DNA of 64,000 nucleotides from the NCBI RefSeq assembly GCF_026914185.1, contig NC_070565.1, forward strand, positions 4,898,001-4,962,000, read 5' to 3'. The position numbers were made by a program, and so were the translations under genes. Each line of letters begins with the position of its first letter. Position 1 is the first letter of the stretch. This document shows, piece after piece, positions 45,540-56,890 of this stretch. The notes beneath the pieces are model-generated. The model was not told where the DNA came from. It searched no databases and saw only the letters and a program-made list of their open reading frames with translations. The stretch is from Puccinia triticina (taxonomy: Eukaryota; Basidiomycota; Pucciniomycetes; Pucciniales; Pucciniaceae).

Positions 45540-46591
45540 CTCTTGTTGGTTGTGGTGGTATTGAACTAGCCACTTGCACTGCTCTCACAGATGCAAATAT
45601 CATTGAAGAGTGGGAGAAACAACATTGTTGACAAATGATGTTATGTACAAATGGGGCGCTGATGTTTTGGGTGGTTGATAGCTCAAGAAGGCGGCAGAGG
45701 AAGGGGAGCTACCTGCTTCTGTTGTTCCAACCATTTCACAATCATTGTCTCTGTGGTTGGCCGTGAGTACCAGTAGTGATTGTTGAGCTTGACATGGCCC
45801 CTTGAACAAGGGTCCCAGGGACCCCATGCGAAGCGCTCTCCAAAGGAGAGGCACATGTTATCCCTCAGCTTTGGCTGGAGCAGCAAGGATTTTGAGAGGT
45901 TATTAGAGGAGTTCTAGTCAACAGCATGGGTCAGAAGGCTTACTTGCTGGTGAAAACTTGATCTCAATCAATACTCTCCAGGAAGTAAGGTCTAACTGTC
46001 CAATGAATGGAGAGGTGCTTTACATAACTGCTCAAAATTGGCAGATTAAAGCTTTTAACTTTGGTGGAGTGCAATCTCCCGGGAGAGTGTTGGAGTACAG
46101 CCCGGAGGCAAGCCATGTGTGAGGCTTGCAGAAGTTTTGCAGTTGGGACTTGGCAGGACACAAAACAGAAAGCTTGTACAGCCTCTCCATTGAACGCACA
46201 AAGTGCAGGAGAGGCTTGTGTCTAAAAGGCACATGCTTGCATGTCACAGTTGGGCTTCTGAGGTCCTTATTTTTTTTGTAAAAATCATATAGAATACACA
46301 CAACCACCCAGTGGATAATAATGTTGAACAGGGTGTGCGCAATATGGGAGTCTTCATCCCCATCAAGAAGGATTTTGAATTTTTCATAAATTGCATGTGT
46401 AGGATTTTTTTCAAACCAATTTTAGTCCAACATGACTTTTTTTTTCTTTTTCTTCAAACCAAGCCATTCCTTATGTAATCAATAGAGGACAAGACTGCCA
46501 TCCCAGGGTGTTAGATAGAAAAATTTGGGAGGAAATTTGTCAAGGAGGAATCCTGATTGAGAAGCTAGAATCAACTTGAGTTCAATCTTGA
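45540..46591. other. Unassigned DNA right of the Plavaka element
   Basis: Several minus-strand frames look coding-like (for example KLNNHYWYSRPTTETMIVKW near 45,760), with no recognised family. Probably transposon-derived. No host gene is visible. Confidence 0.35.
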
Positions 46592-46807
46592 CACTGCCAG
46601 CATATTTGGCTGGGTTGAAGTCATCCCAGTTTAACTGGGATGCACTCAACCAATTTAAACTTGGTTGATCTCAACCAATTTAATATAAACCCAAGGGGGG
46701 TACCTTGGATTTATATTTCATCAGTTCAGATCACCCAAGTTTAAATTGGTTGAGTGCATCCCAGTTTAACTGGGACAACCTCAACCCAGGCAATTGTGCT
46801 GGCAGTG
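46592..46807. mobile_element. Small CACTA-type MITE upstream of the proline gene
   Basis: 216 bp with ends CACTGCCAGCATATTTGGCT and the inverse TGTGCTGGCAGTG, flanked by the 3-bp duplication TGA (46,589-46,591 and 46,808-46,810). The arms carry the palindrome CCCAGTTTAACTGGG and GGTTGAGTGCATCCC/GGGATGCACTCAACC. The central loop has GGGGGGTACC. It lies 300 bp before the next start codon. Confidence 0.85.
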
Positions 46808-47106
46808 TGAAGAGTCAGATTGTTGGATTTTTGTGATCTTGCAAAAATTCCTGCTGGTCCGATTTTCAATATTTTCTTTTGAAAAGTGGATGAGGAGGTC
46901 CGCGCCACCCTCCTCTATCTCTGGCCCAACTTTTTACCTCCGGGGAGATGGATGTACAGGAGGTGCAGCCGTCGAAAAGTCGGCTACACCAAAACTGGCC
47001 AACCGTGACGCGGTTGTAAGTCGGTTTCCCTCCTTCGGACTGCCCGCCCCCGCGCAGAAGAGGGACTTCGACCAGTTCGACAAAACAGCGCAAGACGACC
47101 GGAAGG

Positions 47107-48824
47107 ATGAGCACACTGATCAGCAGCGTGGCACGCTCGGCCAAGAAAGCATTTGATGAATACCAATCGATCGACGATCCAGCCGCGAAGAAGACAGAAG
47201 GACTGCGGAGGCTGAAGCAGGCACTGGTCGAGCGGAAGGAAGAGATCCTGGGGGCAAACGACTTGGATGTCCAGGTGAGAATTAGAAGAACAGACAGTCA
47301 ATCAAAAGAAAAAAAACATCAACCATCCCCACTAAAATCTGCAAATCCGTATCACACCAAGTTGATCACGAGAACCTGAACAAATAAATAAATAAATAAA
47401 ATAAAATGCATGTTTAGGCAGCAGAAGGACTGGTCAAGGAAGGCAAACTGTCGGAGTCGATCCTGAGTCGGCTGAACCTACGCTCGAGTGCGGACAAGTT
47501 TGAGTCGATCGTCGATGGGATCGAGGGAGTGATCAAGCTGGAGGACCCGGCAGGGAAGATCGAGTCGGTGACCAAGCTGGACGAGGGACTCGAGCTCTAC
47601 AAGGTCAGCTGTCCGATCGGGGTGCTTTTGATCATCTTTGAGGCTCGCCCCGAGGTGCTCGTCAACATTGCTGCCCTGGCCGTCAAGAGTGGTGAGCCAG
47701 AAGAAGAGATGTGTCTGCATGGGGGTGTGGGGCAGGAGGGGGGATACTGACGGATGATCTGTTTGCATATCTACATAGGCAATGCGGCCATCCTCAAGGG
47801 CGGCAAAGAGTCGATGAAGACTCAAGAGATCCTGACGACGATCATCAACGAGGCGCTTGCGAGCTGTCTGCCAGCCAACCTGATCCAGACCATCTCTTCT
47901 CGATCGGATGTGGACGAGCTCCTGCAACAGACCCAGTTCATCGACCTCGTCATCCCTCGTGGAAGCAAAGAATTGGTCCAGTATATCCAAGACCATACCA
48001 AGATCCCCGTCCTGGGCCACGCCGATGGTCTCTGCAACATCTATGTCGACCAAGATGCCGACCCCGAAAAAGTTATCCGGTGTGTCCTGGATGCCAAGGT
48101 AGGTTCTCTCTTCCCCTCAAGAACGTCTTGGATTGGGAGAGTTTGATTTTTTTTTTTTTTTTTTATCTTCTTAATGTAGACCACCTATCCGGCAGCCTGC
48201 AACTCTGTGGAAACGCTGCTGGTGCATCGCGCATGGCTCGGGCCGGCGTTTACGGAGCTGGTGCTGCATCTGCTGAACGAGAAGGTGACCCTGAAGCTGG
48301 ACCAGGCCAGCCTGGATGTGCTCAAGTCGAGTGCCGAGGTGGCGAGCCACCTGCTGTTCTGGTCGAACTGCTCGCTGGCCCGGGAGGAGGACTTCCGGAC
48401 GGAGTGGCTGTCGCTGACGCTGTCGATCAAGACCGTCGCCGATCTGGGTGCCGCGATCGGGCACATCAACCAGCACTCCTCGCACCACACCGACGCGATC
48501 CTCACCGAGTCGGCCGCCAGCGGCCGCCGCTTCTGCCGGGCGGTCAACAGCGCCTCGGTCTATGTGAACTGCTCGACCCGGTTTGCCGACGGCTACCGCT
48601 ACGGCTTCGGCACGGAGATCGGGATCAGCACGAGCAAGATCCACTCGCGCGGCCCGGTCGGCCTCGACGGCCTGGTGATCTACAAGTGGATCATGGTTGG
48701 CGGCGCCGGCCGGGCACACATCACGGCTGATTACGGCCCGGGCAAACCCAGACAGTTCCTCCACGCCAAGCTTCCCGTCGACCATCCCCATCCGTTCTCT
48801 GCCGATGCCGAGAACCAGCAGTAG
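47107..48824 (+). CDS. PRO2: Gamma-glutamyl phosphate reductase
   Basis: Second step of proline synthesis: NADPH-dependent reduction of gamma-glutamyl phosphate to glutamate-5-semialdehyde, in the cytosol. Four exons (47,107-47,274; 47,418-47,691; 47,779-48,098; 48,180-48,824) give 468 residues, close to the usual fungal length. Blocks typical of the ProA/PRO2 family: ARSAKKAFDEYQSIDD at the N-terminus, CPIGVLLIIFEARPEVLVNI, KSGNAAILKGGKES, IDLVIPRGSKELVQYIQDHT, and the active-site cysteine (about residue 261) in TYPAACNSVETLLVHRAW. KIHSRGPVGLDGLVIYKW lies near the end. Intron 3 ends in a long T-run. The ELP5 gene follows on the same strand 92 bp after the stop. Confidence 0.96.
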
Positions 48825-48916
48825 CATCCCCCCTCTGTCTGCGTCGTGTTGCTTGTACATAGCCTACACACATACACAGCCATAGCACGAGTGTTTTACA
48901 TTTCCAATTAGCTCCC

Positions 48917-50629
48917 ATGCAATCCAAACCCCACTTCCACCGGGAACCAGCCATGTCGACTGCTGGGCTGCTGCTCGACGCCTTCCTCGGCGGCACCCTC
49001 CCCGCCCGCCTCGTCCTCCTCCAGGACTGCCCCGCCCAGTCAGCACAGCCCATCCTCCACCAGCTCGCCACCAAGTCGAGCCGCCCCGCTCCCGGCCAGC
49101 AGCCCGCCAGCCACTGCTCCCCAAGCAATCCCCCCACGGTCCTCATCAGCCACCCCAGCAGCCTCGGCTCGCTCGACCTCCCCCCGTCCTGTGCTCGCTT
49201 CAGCCTCACCGACCACCAGGACTGTCTCGACTCAATCCTCCCGCCTACCCGCGAGCTCATCGCCCATGCCCTCTCCCTCCACGTCCGTCATCCCACCCCC
49301 CTCGCACACCCCTACACGCTGATTTCCGATCCCCTGCCTCCATAGAAATCATCCCCCGTCTCGATCGTGGTCGACTCCGTCCAGGAGCTCTTTCGCCTGA
49401 CCTCTGCCCAACTGGCATTCCGATTCCTCAGGAGTCTGTTGGACCTCTTGCCGAATCGTACGCATCATCACTCTCATCCCTATCGATCGATCCCCGTCAA
49501 TTCATGTGCATTTTATCCTTTCTGCACATGTCGCAGCCGAATCGCGTCTGATCGTTGTAGATTCGCCTCATCTGCAAACCAGTTCTTCCGATCACTCGAT
49601 CGTCGACCCCTCAACCGCACTCAGGTCCTCATCTCTCTCGGCGAGCTACTTGCATCTGAAGATCCATCCGACCGGCCTTCTCGACCATCTGATCAATGTC
49701 TTTGGCCTCCCCGTCCCGGTCCCATCGGCGCAGCAAGCGGGCACCCATTACGACGTCCGACTGTTTGGCCTGCTCGACGAGCTCGCTGGGGACTGTAATC
49801 CGTATCTAGAGCCGATAGGGGCGGAGAAGGACCGGCTGACGGTCGTCCCACAGGCGCTCATGGTCCCCCCATCCCTCGCCCCATCCTCGGCCAACACGGG
49901 CACATGCGTGATCGAGTGGACCGCCAAGAACCTCCCCCACTGTGCCGCCAGCCCGTCCACCTCCATCGGCCTCAAACCCATCACAAATAAGAAAAACTGC
50001 CGCGTCGGTCGGCCTTCCACTCATCTCGCCTCCATCCAGCACGGCCTCGAAGCCCTCAGGCTCAACCTTGGACACCCCTCTCCATCGCACAGCTTCAGGC
50101 TCGACCCGCTGCCGCTCTCTAAGGTCCTCGTCAAGCGAGCCTTCAAGCTCTCGAGTCGGCCGACCGATCAGGTATCGTTGTTTCTCTCTCCCTCAGCCCC
50201 CGCCCACCGTCTGCAACAGTCCGACTCTGCCCTTCATCCAGCACGCTTACTGAATCCTCCTCATCTAACGGTCATCTCTATTCTCAGCCCAATCCTACGC
50301 CTCTCGATGGCCAGCTAACCTTCAATCTGTCCTTGACCGACAAGCAACGCGCCGAGCGGGAAGCCGTGGCGCTGCCGTTCCTGCCTCGACGGGCGAACGA
50401 CGGCACAGGTGAGAGAGGGAGAAGGCTCGCCCATCTATCCTGGCCAGCGTCCCATAACTGATCTTCTTCCCCGCGCTTCTGCATAGTCATCGAGGCCCCC
50501 GGCGAGATGTTCGATGGCTCGTTCCAGAATAACCCCAATGCTCCGAATACCAACACAAGCGGAATGATCCTCTACGATCCTGACTCGGCTGATGACATGG
50601 ACGACGAAGAGCCGGATGACGACTTTTGA
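48917..50629 (+). CDS. ELP5: Elongator complex subunit Elp5
   Basis: Part of the Elp4-Elp5-Elp6 ring of Elongator, needed for wobble-uridine modification of tRNA. The five-exon model (48,917-49,282; 49,346-49,457; 49,537-50,171; 50,288-50,408; 50,487-50,629) is in frame and gives 458 residues. It has a RecA-like fold without Walker motifs: VVDSVQELFRLTSAQLAFRF, ESRLIVVDSPH and a LKIHPTGLLDHLINVFGLP block. The acidic C-terminus MILYDPDSADDMDDEEPDDD is the characteristic Elp5 tail. The alternative start ATG at 48,953 (MSTAGLLLDAFL) fits family N-termini as well as the first ATG. The gene is GC-rich and Ser/Pro-rich compared with its neighbours. Confidence 0.87.
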
Positions 50630-51191
50630 TCATTTCCTTTCCTTCCATCGACCCCCCCTTTTTTTTGTTGGCAAATAAACACAAAGGAAAAAGATACATT
50701 TGCAGGATCAGGGGCTTTTATCATCAATGAAGAAATTCCGTCCGAAGATGTGAGAGAGAGACGAGGATGAGTATTTTTTGAGCGGACTCGGTGATCACAG
50801 CGAGGGATGCGCTCAAGCTCAGATTATGAGAACCAATGATGTTATTACTTGTGTAAATAAAGTAATATATACATGATTTTTGATGAACAAAAATGAGATA
50901 GAGACAGGCATCAAATTAGAATGAATACTAGAGGCTATTCCTCAGGGCTCTAGACTACCAGACGAGGAGGAGGGGTTGAACAAGGAGCTGGTTCTGAGGA
51001 CTAGGGCACTGTGGGTCTTAGTTGTTGTTGCTCTGACTCAATGATTTTATTTCTTCTCTGAGGAGCAGACACGTACACACAACTAGAGAGCCCCCTGCAC
51101 AAGATCCAGAGGGGGCCTGAAAGCATGTAACACACAGGACAACAGGAACAAGACATGTACTGGAACTGGACAGGAACAGTGACAGGAACGG
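50630..51191. other. Intergenic DNA after ELP5
   Basis: ELP5 3' region with a TTTTTTTG tract (50,660), then AT-rich DNA. From about 50,940 it contains GGACAGGAAC-type repeats (51,140-51,190) directly before the LTR start. No gene. Confidence 0.5.
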
Positions 51192-51687
51192 TGTAAGACT
51201 CAAAAGTGGTAATGAAACCCTTTTGCTGAATTTCAAAGGGTATGATGGAGTTGCAAGCTCTGCCCTTCTGTTATCAGTCAACAAGACTCACCAAGCTCAG
51301 CTTGGCAAGTTTTATTAAGTGATAGGTCTGGTCTGTTCCAGATGAAATCTGTTTGACTGGCAATGTGTAAGTGTTTTAATTACTTTGTTATAAGGGTTGA
51401 ATTCCTTTATTATAAGGGTGGTTATAAGGGTTTTAGGATTTGAGTGTGGATGAGTGTTGGATGACTTGTGAGTTCTGGGTGAGGAACTGGGGAGCAGACC
51501 ACTGGGGGTGGAGAGAGCTACTTTTATAGACAAAAGTGGAGCCCCAGAGGGGCTTGTGGGTTAGGGTTTCAGCTTATCGAGACAACAGGGTGAGGCACTG
51601 TAAGAAAAACTCTAGAAACTGCTTGCAGTTGAGATGCAGCAAGCCTGAATCAAGCCTCAGCTCAAGCTGGAGACTGGAGTCAAGCAC

Positions 51688-52018
51688 CAACGGTGGGCCG
51701 CTACGCTAAACTATCCGTAGCGTGCGCTATCCGCTAGTTTAGCGTTGTGTAGTTCCTGACACATTGCTGTTAGTTGTAGCGCCCGCTACGGGCCGCTACG
51801 CTACGCTAACGGGCGCTAACAGCGCTATCAGCTTTTTTAGCGGTTGAATAGCACTGCTAGCGCTGATAGCGGCGATAGAGGCCCTGTAGTTTCAAGGGGT
51901 GCCTGTTAGCGGTAGCGGGCAATCACTGCCCGCTAACGGAAAACCCTGTCATTTGTAGTTTAGATCCGCTACGCTGCGCTGAACTACGGACTAAATGTAG
52001 CGTAGCGGCCCACCGTTG
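51688..52018. mobile_element. MITE with CAACGGTGGGCCGCTACG ends, nested
   Basis: 331 bp with ends CAACGGTGGGCCGCTACGCT and AGCGTAGCGGCCCACCGTTG, flanked by CAAGCAC (51,681-51,687 and 52,019-52,025). It is a relative of the MITE at 5,911-6,387. It lies inside the CACTA-type element, so it is the youngest layer of this stack. Confidence 0.88.
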
Positions 52019-52189
52019 CAAGCACCCAAATTCCGTGCTGGTGCACCTTGAGTGTGTACCATGTTCACCATCTCAATGCTGAACATGCTGTAGTGCTCAT
52101 GCAGTAGGCTGAGGAAAATGAGCATCCTCCTGAGAACCCTTTCATTTGCTTTTAGTAAACACTCCATGTGCCATTGAATCCAGCCAGAA

Positions 52190-52650
52190 TAACATAAAAA
52201 GGGTATGAACACATGAAAGGGATATGTACATATGAAAGGAAGATATACACATAAAAGGGGAATGACAGAAGGTGTATTAACACATAAAAGGGATATGTAG
52301 AAATGATGAAAGGGGCATGTTTGCATGAAAAGGGTATGTATGCATGAAAGGAGTTTGTGCAAGAAGGAGTATTTGCATGTGGAAGGGATATGTAAACATC
52401 AAAGGGAGATATAAACCTGAATGATGAAAGGGGTATTGAAAGGGATGTAAAAAACTCAAAGGGGAAATGTAAAAATGAAAGGGTCATGAAAACATGATGA
52501 AAGGGGTATGTACACATTGTGAAAGGGATATATGCACATGAAAGGGATACACGCACATGAAAGGGGTATGTGCACATAAAGGGGTATGTACACATTATGA
52601 AAGGGGTGAATGCATACAAAAGGGATATGTGCAAATGAAAGGCACATGAA
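52190..52650. repeat. Minisatellite GAAAGGGGTATGTACACAT
   Basis: About 20 degenerate units of 18-26 bp with consensus ATGAAAGGGGTATGTACAC. The long minus-strand frame here (YPFHV..HIPF repeats) is a by-product of the repeat. Confidence 0.85.
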
Positions 52651-53444
52651 AGGGGAATTTTCACAGGTACCAACTCAGTATTTTGGAGCCTGTACTCAGT
52701 TTTTTGTACCTTACACTCACTCTTGCATGAATTATGCAATGTGCATGGAATCAACCAGTGCTTGATTCTTGAATGAGGCACAGCTTGCCTTGAGCTCTTG
52801 CATCTCAACTGCAAGCAGTTTCTAGAGTTTTTCTTGCAGTGAGGGATTTTAGCTGGTGGGAGTAGATACAAATGATGTCATAACCCCTCAGGGGTGCATG
52901 AATGGTGTCAGAATATACAACAGAACATTCTAAACATGCCAGGGGTGCATACATGATGCCAGAATATACAACAGAACATTCTTACGCATGCATAAGGTGA
53001 CAGTAGACTGCATGAGCTGTCATACAGGGGTGATTAGTGTATGTATACACAAAGTCTGAGGCTGCAGAAACAGTGTAAATGATGTCATACTATGTATATA
53101 AAGGAGTGTATTCAGCTAATATGTAATGAGTGTAGCCTGACAGGGAGATGTATGTTTGTATCCTGTGATTTGTATAGATGTACTACTGAGAAACTTGGGT
53201 TGAGGCAGGTGACAGCTGGGTTACTGGGGCTGGCCGTGTGATAGGTGTCCATGAGGTGTAACTCCCAAACTAGAGGGGGCCCAGGGGTGCTTCCAGTGGT
53301 GACTAGGGGTGAGATTGGCCCTAGAATCCATTTCTGGGGTCCACTTGGTGGTATCTTGAGGCCTAGTTAAGAAATTATGTGTCATAGAAAAAACTTTTTA
53401 TTTTTCCACTTTTCTGTCTACCACAACACTACGCTCAAAGCTGA

Positions 53445-53579
53445 AATAGCTTTGCACCCTTTGCGTGTAGCGTTAGCACAGATGTGCGCGATTGCGCTAA
53501 CGCTACACTAAAAAATAGCACATTTGCGCTGCGCTGTGCTACGCTAACAGCTATGGTTAGCGTAGCTGAACCACTGTTG
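53445..53579. mobile_element. Truncated copy of the TAGCGTAGC MITE
   Basis: Matches the right end of the MITE at 5,911-6,387 (its last ~135 bp): TTTGCGTGTAGCGTTAGC, CTAAAAAATAGCACATTTGC and ending TAGCTGAACCACTGTTG. The left end is missing. Confidence 0.8.
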
Positions 53580-55320
53580 CTTCTCTTTAGTTGGGTCCTT
53601 TTTCTTCTGAGTTGTGTGGGGGTACTTGAAATTTTCTAGATTGTAAACTTGAGCCATATCAACAGTCACAATAGTTCCATTACAACTGCAACTTTAGTTC
53701 CCTCAAAGACGGGGGTGGTATATTGGCCGCTGGGATTTGGTTTGTTGTTGGCTTCATCACCCGAGGTGATAGTAAGTATAGTCTTCTTTCTCTTTGAAAT
53801 TGCAGCACAGAACTTTCCAGTGGCAGGAGCAGGGCTTTTGGGGACCAGTGAACAACAAGAATCCCCATGGGTGGATACAAATCATGGCCAATTGCTTGGG
53901 GTACAAAGAAAAGTGAACTCCTGGCAATCCATGCGGAATCAGATGGTGTAGATGGTTGATTGTTGTCGGATTCAGCGGGTATGGCAGATCTCTGAGATAT
54001 CATGATGCCGACAAGGATGGTGGAGATGTTGACAAGGACGGTGGATATGTCAACAAGGATGGCGTAGATGTCAACAAGGAAAGTGGTGATGTCAAAAAGG
54101 ACTATGTCCCAGTGAATGCACCCACAATCTGCGCAGCTTCCAGTGGCAGGGACAGCGTTTAGCTGTGTTGGCAGAGTAGCAGTCAGGAAGCGCCCATGTG
54201 GGGATTTGGCTATTCTGCAGCGTTAGCAGCCTTTTTTCTGCTGCGCTAACACTGACCCCTCTCAAGATGAAGAGAGACTCAACTATATTTAGCGCTAGCG
54301 GAAGCGGTTTTTCAACAGCTTCTGCTACATGCCTCTGGGACGTAGCAGTGTGACCGCTGCGCTGGCTAGCTGTTGGGCTCTGTCAGTTTCTCATGAGGTT
54401 GCACTCTTTGGACGGCAAGTTTATCATGTACTAGTCTCTGAGCTAGTTTCAAGTGCAGGGAAAGTTTTTCTGAGGAAATTTTATCATGGGCATTGGCTTG
54501 CAAGACATTGGAGGCATTCCAGAGTTGAAGCTTGGTTGCAATCTGGCCAAGTTGGCTCTGCTTCTGTTCAAAGTCCTTAATTTTTATAGTGGCCACAAGT
54601 TGGTGGAGTTGATAACCTTTATTCTTTTTTTCTAAATTCTTGCTTTCATTCTTCAACAATTGCATCCATGCTGCATCATCTTCCATGCATCCCAAGCCAT
54701 CTTTCTCCTGATTGATCAAATCTTGGAGCTCATTCAGGATAAATTTCTGATCTTATGAATCAATCCCATGCAGTTGACCAGCATTGAGTCTAGAGTCTTT
54801 TTCAATCTTCCTTCAAGTCCATGCACCAGGGGGGAAATGGTTGCACTCTCCAGAGAGTGCCAGATGGTAACTTCTTTCAGGAAGGCTGCCAGATGTGAGC
54901 TGTGCCTCAGTTTTAACTCAGTCATGTTCTAGCTTGATGTCATGTTCAACTGATATCAATCTCTGCTCTAGTCATGCTTGTATAATCTGCTGATTTAACA
55001 CCACAACACAAGGCTGTGGCAATTGAGATACTTCCAGGCATATTTTCTTCTGTAACCATCAAACATGCCATCTGTTGCAGCAGTGCAATACATGCTTATT
55101 CATAGGGATTGCACAAAGTACTCCTTGGAAAGTACACAGCACTCGTAGGGTAGTACTTTCAGGCTTACAACAAGTCCCCATCTACGGTGCCGGATGCAAG
55201 TGCAGGTGCTGGGATCTAGGACTGAACAACAGGCAAATATTTGGTACAAGTACACACCATACATCTGTGACCCGCAGGTTGTCTTGTTTGCACCACATTT
55301 TACTATTGGATTACACATAA
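53580..55320. other. Transposon-derived stretch with weak minus-strand frames
   Basis: Minus-strand frames 54,925-54,734 and 54,719-54,366 encode helical, Gln/Lys/Leu-rich peptides (coiled-coil type) with no recognised family; they may be remnants of a gag-like protein. No intact gene is visible. Confidence 0.35.
54000..54110. repeat. 21-bp tandem repeat GACAAGGATGGTGGAGATGTT
   Basis: About five units of 21 bp, degenerate, encoding DKDGGDV-like heptads in one plus frame. A short coding minisatellite or chance expansion. Confidence 0.75.
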
Positions 55321-55523
55321 TAGGGGGGTTCACAATTGAAATTTGTAAAACTTTGGGACCCATTTTAACCTGTTTATCAACATATTTTTGAAAAGTTGAT
55401 CAATTGCACTGATTGATCAGTCACACCTTTTTCTGGACATCTTGCCAAAATTTTAAAATTATGTTCATAAAGGCCTTAAAACAACCTCCAAAGTCTTATA
55501 AAATTCAATTGTGAACCCCCCTA
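55321..55523. mobile_element. TA-flanked MITE, copy 2
   Basis: 203 bp, starting TAGGGGGGTTCACAATTGAA and ending TTCAATTGTGAACCCCCCTA, the same family as 33,761-33,955, with CACTGATTGATCAG in the middle. Confidence 0.78.
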
Positions 55524-56240
55524 ATACAACAGTACAACTGCTGTGCTGCAAGTCAAATTGACCTCTGAGGCTCTGGCTGGAGAAATTCCAACAATTGAAC
55601 ATCTCTGACTGGGGAAATGCCTCCAATCATAGTCCTCACATTAAACACAAAATTTAAGATGGAATATTACGTAGTAGCCCATGACACCCAAAAAAAAAAA
55701 AAACCAGCGCAGCTGTTCATATGGGCCTCGAGTGGCCCATCAGTGCTCGTTGTCGGTGTGGGGTTTTTGGTAAATTGATCCACAATTATGAAAAGCTAAC
55801 AAGGCGCGGACAGGAAGGGTGCAAATAGATGTCCACCATCCACGTTAGAACCCTTCCATGCACTCACAGTTCAATAGCAGGTTTCATATGCGGGAAAAGA
55901 TATGAGAGATTATGGATTTTCATGCATCCAGGTTTGGATGGAACTTTTATACTTGCAAATTTGATTTTGTGATTGTATAATGTGCACGATCGAGATGTAA
56001 GAGAAGTATGTAGTCTACTTCGTTTTGATTTTTTTTTGCCTGAAGAAAAGGACAGGAAAAGCGCCTCGCCCCTCTTTTTCCCTTCGGGGAGATCTTTCTT
56101 ATTTTCGAGCACTTCTGCCGGGTTAAGCCAAAGGACTCAAGATTCTGGAGAGAAAAAAATGATAAAAAGGACGGGATGGATCAGAAAAGATAGCTCTCAA
56201 GCAAGAGGGAAGCTACAAAGGATGGCGTTGGATAAATTGG

Positions 56241-56283
<43 letters not shown>

Positions 56284-56499
56284 GAACCGACTTGATCAGA
56301 GAGGGCTTCGGATTACTGTTCTTGAATCCGATCGTCAGGACGATTGGGATCCAAGTCCAGTGCAGAATCGTCTAAAGAACGTCAAGTGATTCATTCATCC
56401 AAATAAAACGACAAGAACATCAGTCTTCTTGGCTTACAAAGCTGAAAAGGTGCTGAGATCTGTACTGATGATTATTTGTAAGCTCTAAGATATGTATGG
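55524..56499. other. Intergenic DNA with a (GA)n microsatellite
   Basis: No gene recognised. A 138-codon plus frame (55,973-56,389) is Arg/Lys/Ser-biased, crosses the GA run and lacks a domain, so it is not called. The 3' end of the small minus-strand gene starts at 56,500. Confidence 0.5.
56247..56281. repeat. (GA)n microsatellite
   Basis: An uninterrupted AG dinucleotide run of about 17 units. Confidence 0.95.
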
Positions 56500-56890
56500 T
56501 TAAGATGGAAGCGCAAGTACTTTGATCGCTGCAGTGACTTGGTTGACGCGTTCCTGGATGATGATTGTGGGGTCAGTGATATATTCATATTTTCCAGGGT
56601 GGATGATGATTCGACAAAGAGTTTTATGAAGCTCAACTTTGGTATCCTCGTTCAAATTGATTAATCCCATGGCCGTAGGAGTCTCTGGAAGAAGATAAAC
56701 GTAATTCAGTTATTTTTTTCTCTCTTCGAACTTCGGAGACAAGGGAACAACCTGTGCTGATGCAATTAGATGGTCGTGGTTGGTCTCCAGCTGGCGAGGC
56801 TGGTCCTGGCTCGGGTGATGAACGGGGGTGATGAGCCCACCCGGAGGAGCTCGTCAGGGTTTTTTCGCCGGCCTGATTGGTTTCTGCCAT
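56500..56890 (-). CDS. Small conserved-looking protein of unknown function
   Basis: Exons 56,752-56,890 and 56,500-56,684 join in frame to give 107 residues. The first 48 residues are Ser/Pro/Gly-rich and probably disordered (start MAETNQAGEK). The C-terminal 55 residues look folded: GLINLNEDTKVELHKTLCRI, then IIHPGKYEYITDPTIIIQER and VNQVTAAIKVLALPS. I do not recognise the family. The gene is divergent from the chitin synthase, with 157 bp between start codons. The donor at the exon 1 end is GTTGTT, a weak site. Confidence 0.6.

Larger units (their letters stand above)
51596..52841. mobile_element. CACTA-type non-autonomous element in the LTR
   Basis: Ends are CACTGTAAGAAAAACTCTAG and the inverse CTAGAGTTTTTCTTGCAGTG, with inverted similarity continuing for about 70 bp (AACTGCTTGCAGTTGAGATG). 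The 3-bp duplication AGG lies at 51,593-51,595 and 52,842-52,844. The interior holds a minisatellite and a nested MITE. No protein. Confidence 0.87.
51192..53428 (-). repeat. LTR related to the one at 15,219, carrying a nested element
   Basis: It starts TGTAAGACTCAAAAG and ends CTACCACAACA, like the LTR at 15,219-16,145. Without the CACTA-type insertion (51,596-52,841) and one duplication copy it would be about 988 bp, close to 927 bp. No gag or primer site follows on either side, and the flanking 5-mers differ, so it is a solo or truncated LTR. Confidence 0.7.

Noticed and set aside
47478..48053. 191-codon minus-strand frame
   Set aside because: Also antisense to PRO2 exons 2-3 and explained by their codon bias.
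48171..48860. 229-codon minus-strand frame opposite the proline gene
   Set aside because: It lies antisense to the last exon of PRO2, whose GC-rich third positions leave the complementary strand open. No domain is seen.
52152..52871. 239-codon minus-strand frame with YPFHV-type repeats
   Set aside because: Caused by the GAAAGGGGTATG minisatellite inside a CACTA-type element.
55973..56389. 138-codon plus-strand frame across the GA run
   Set aside because: The frame depends on the microsatellite, and the rest lacks any domain.
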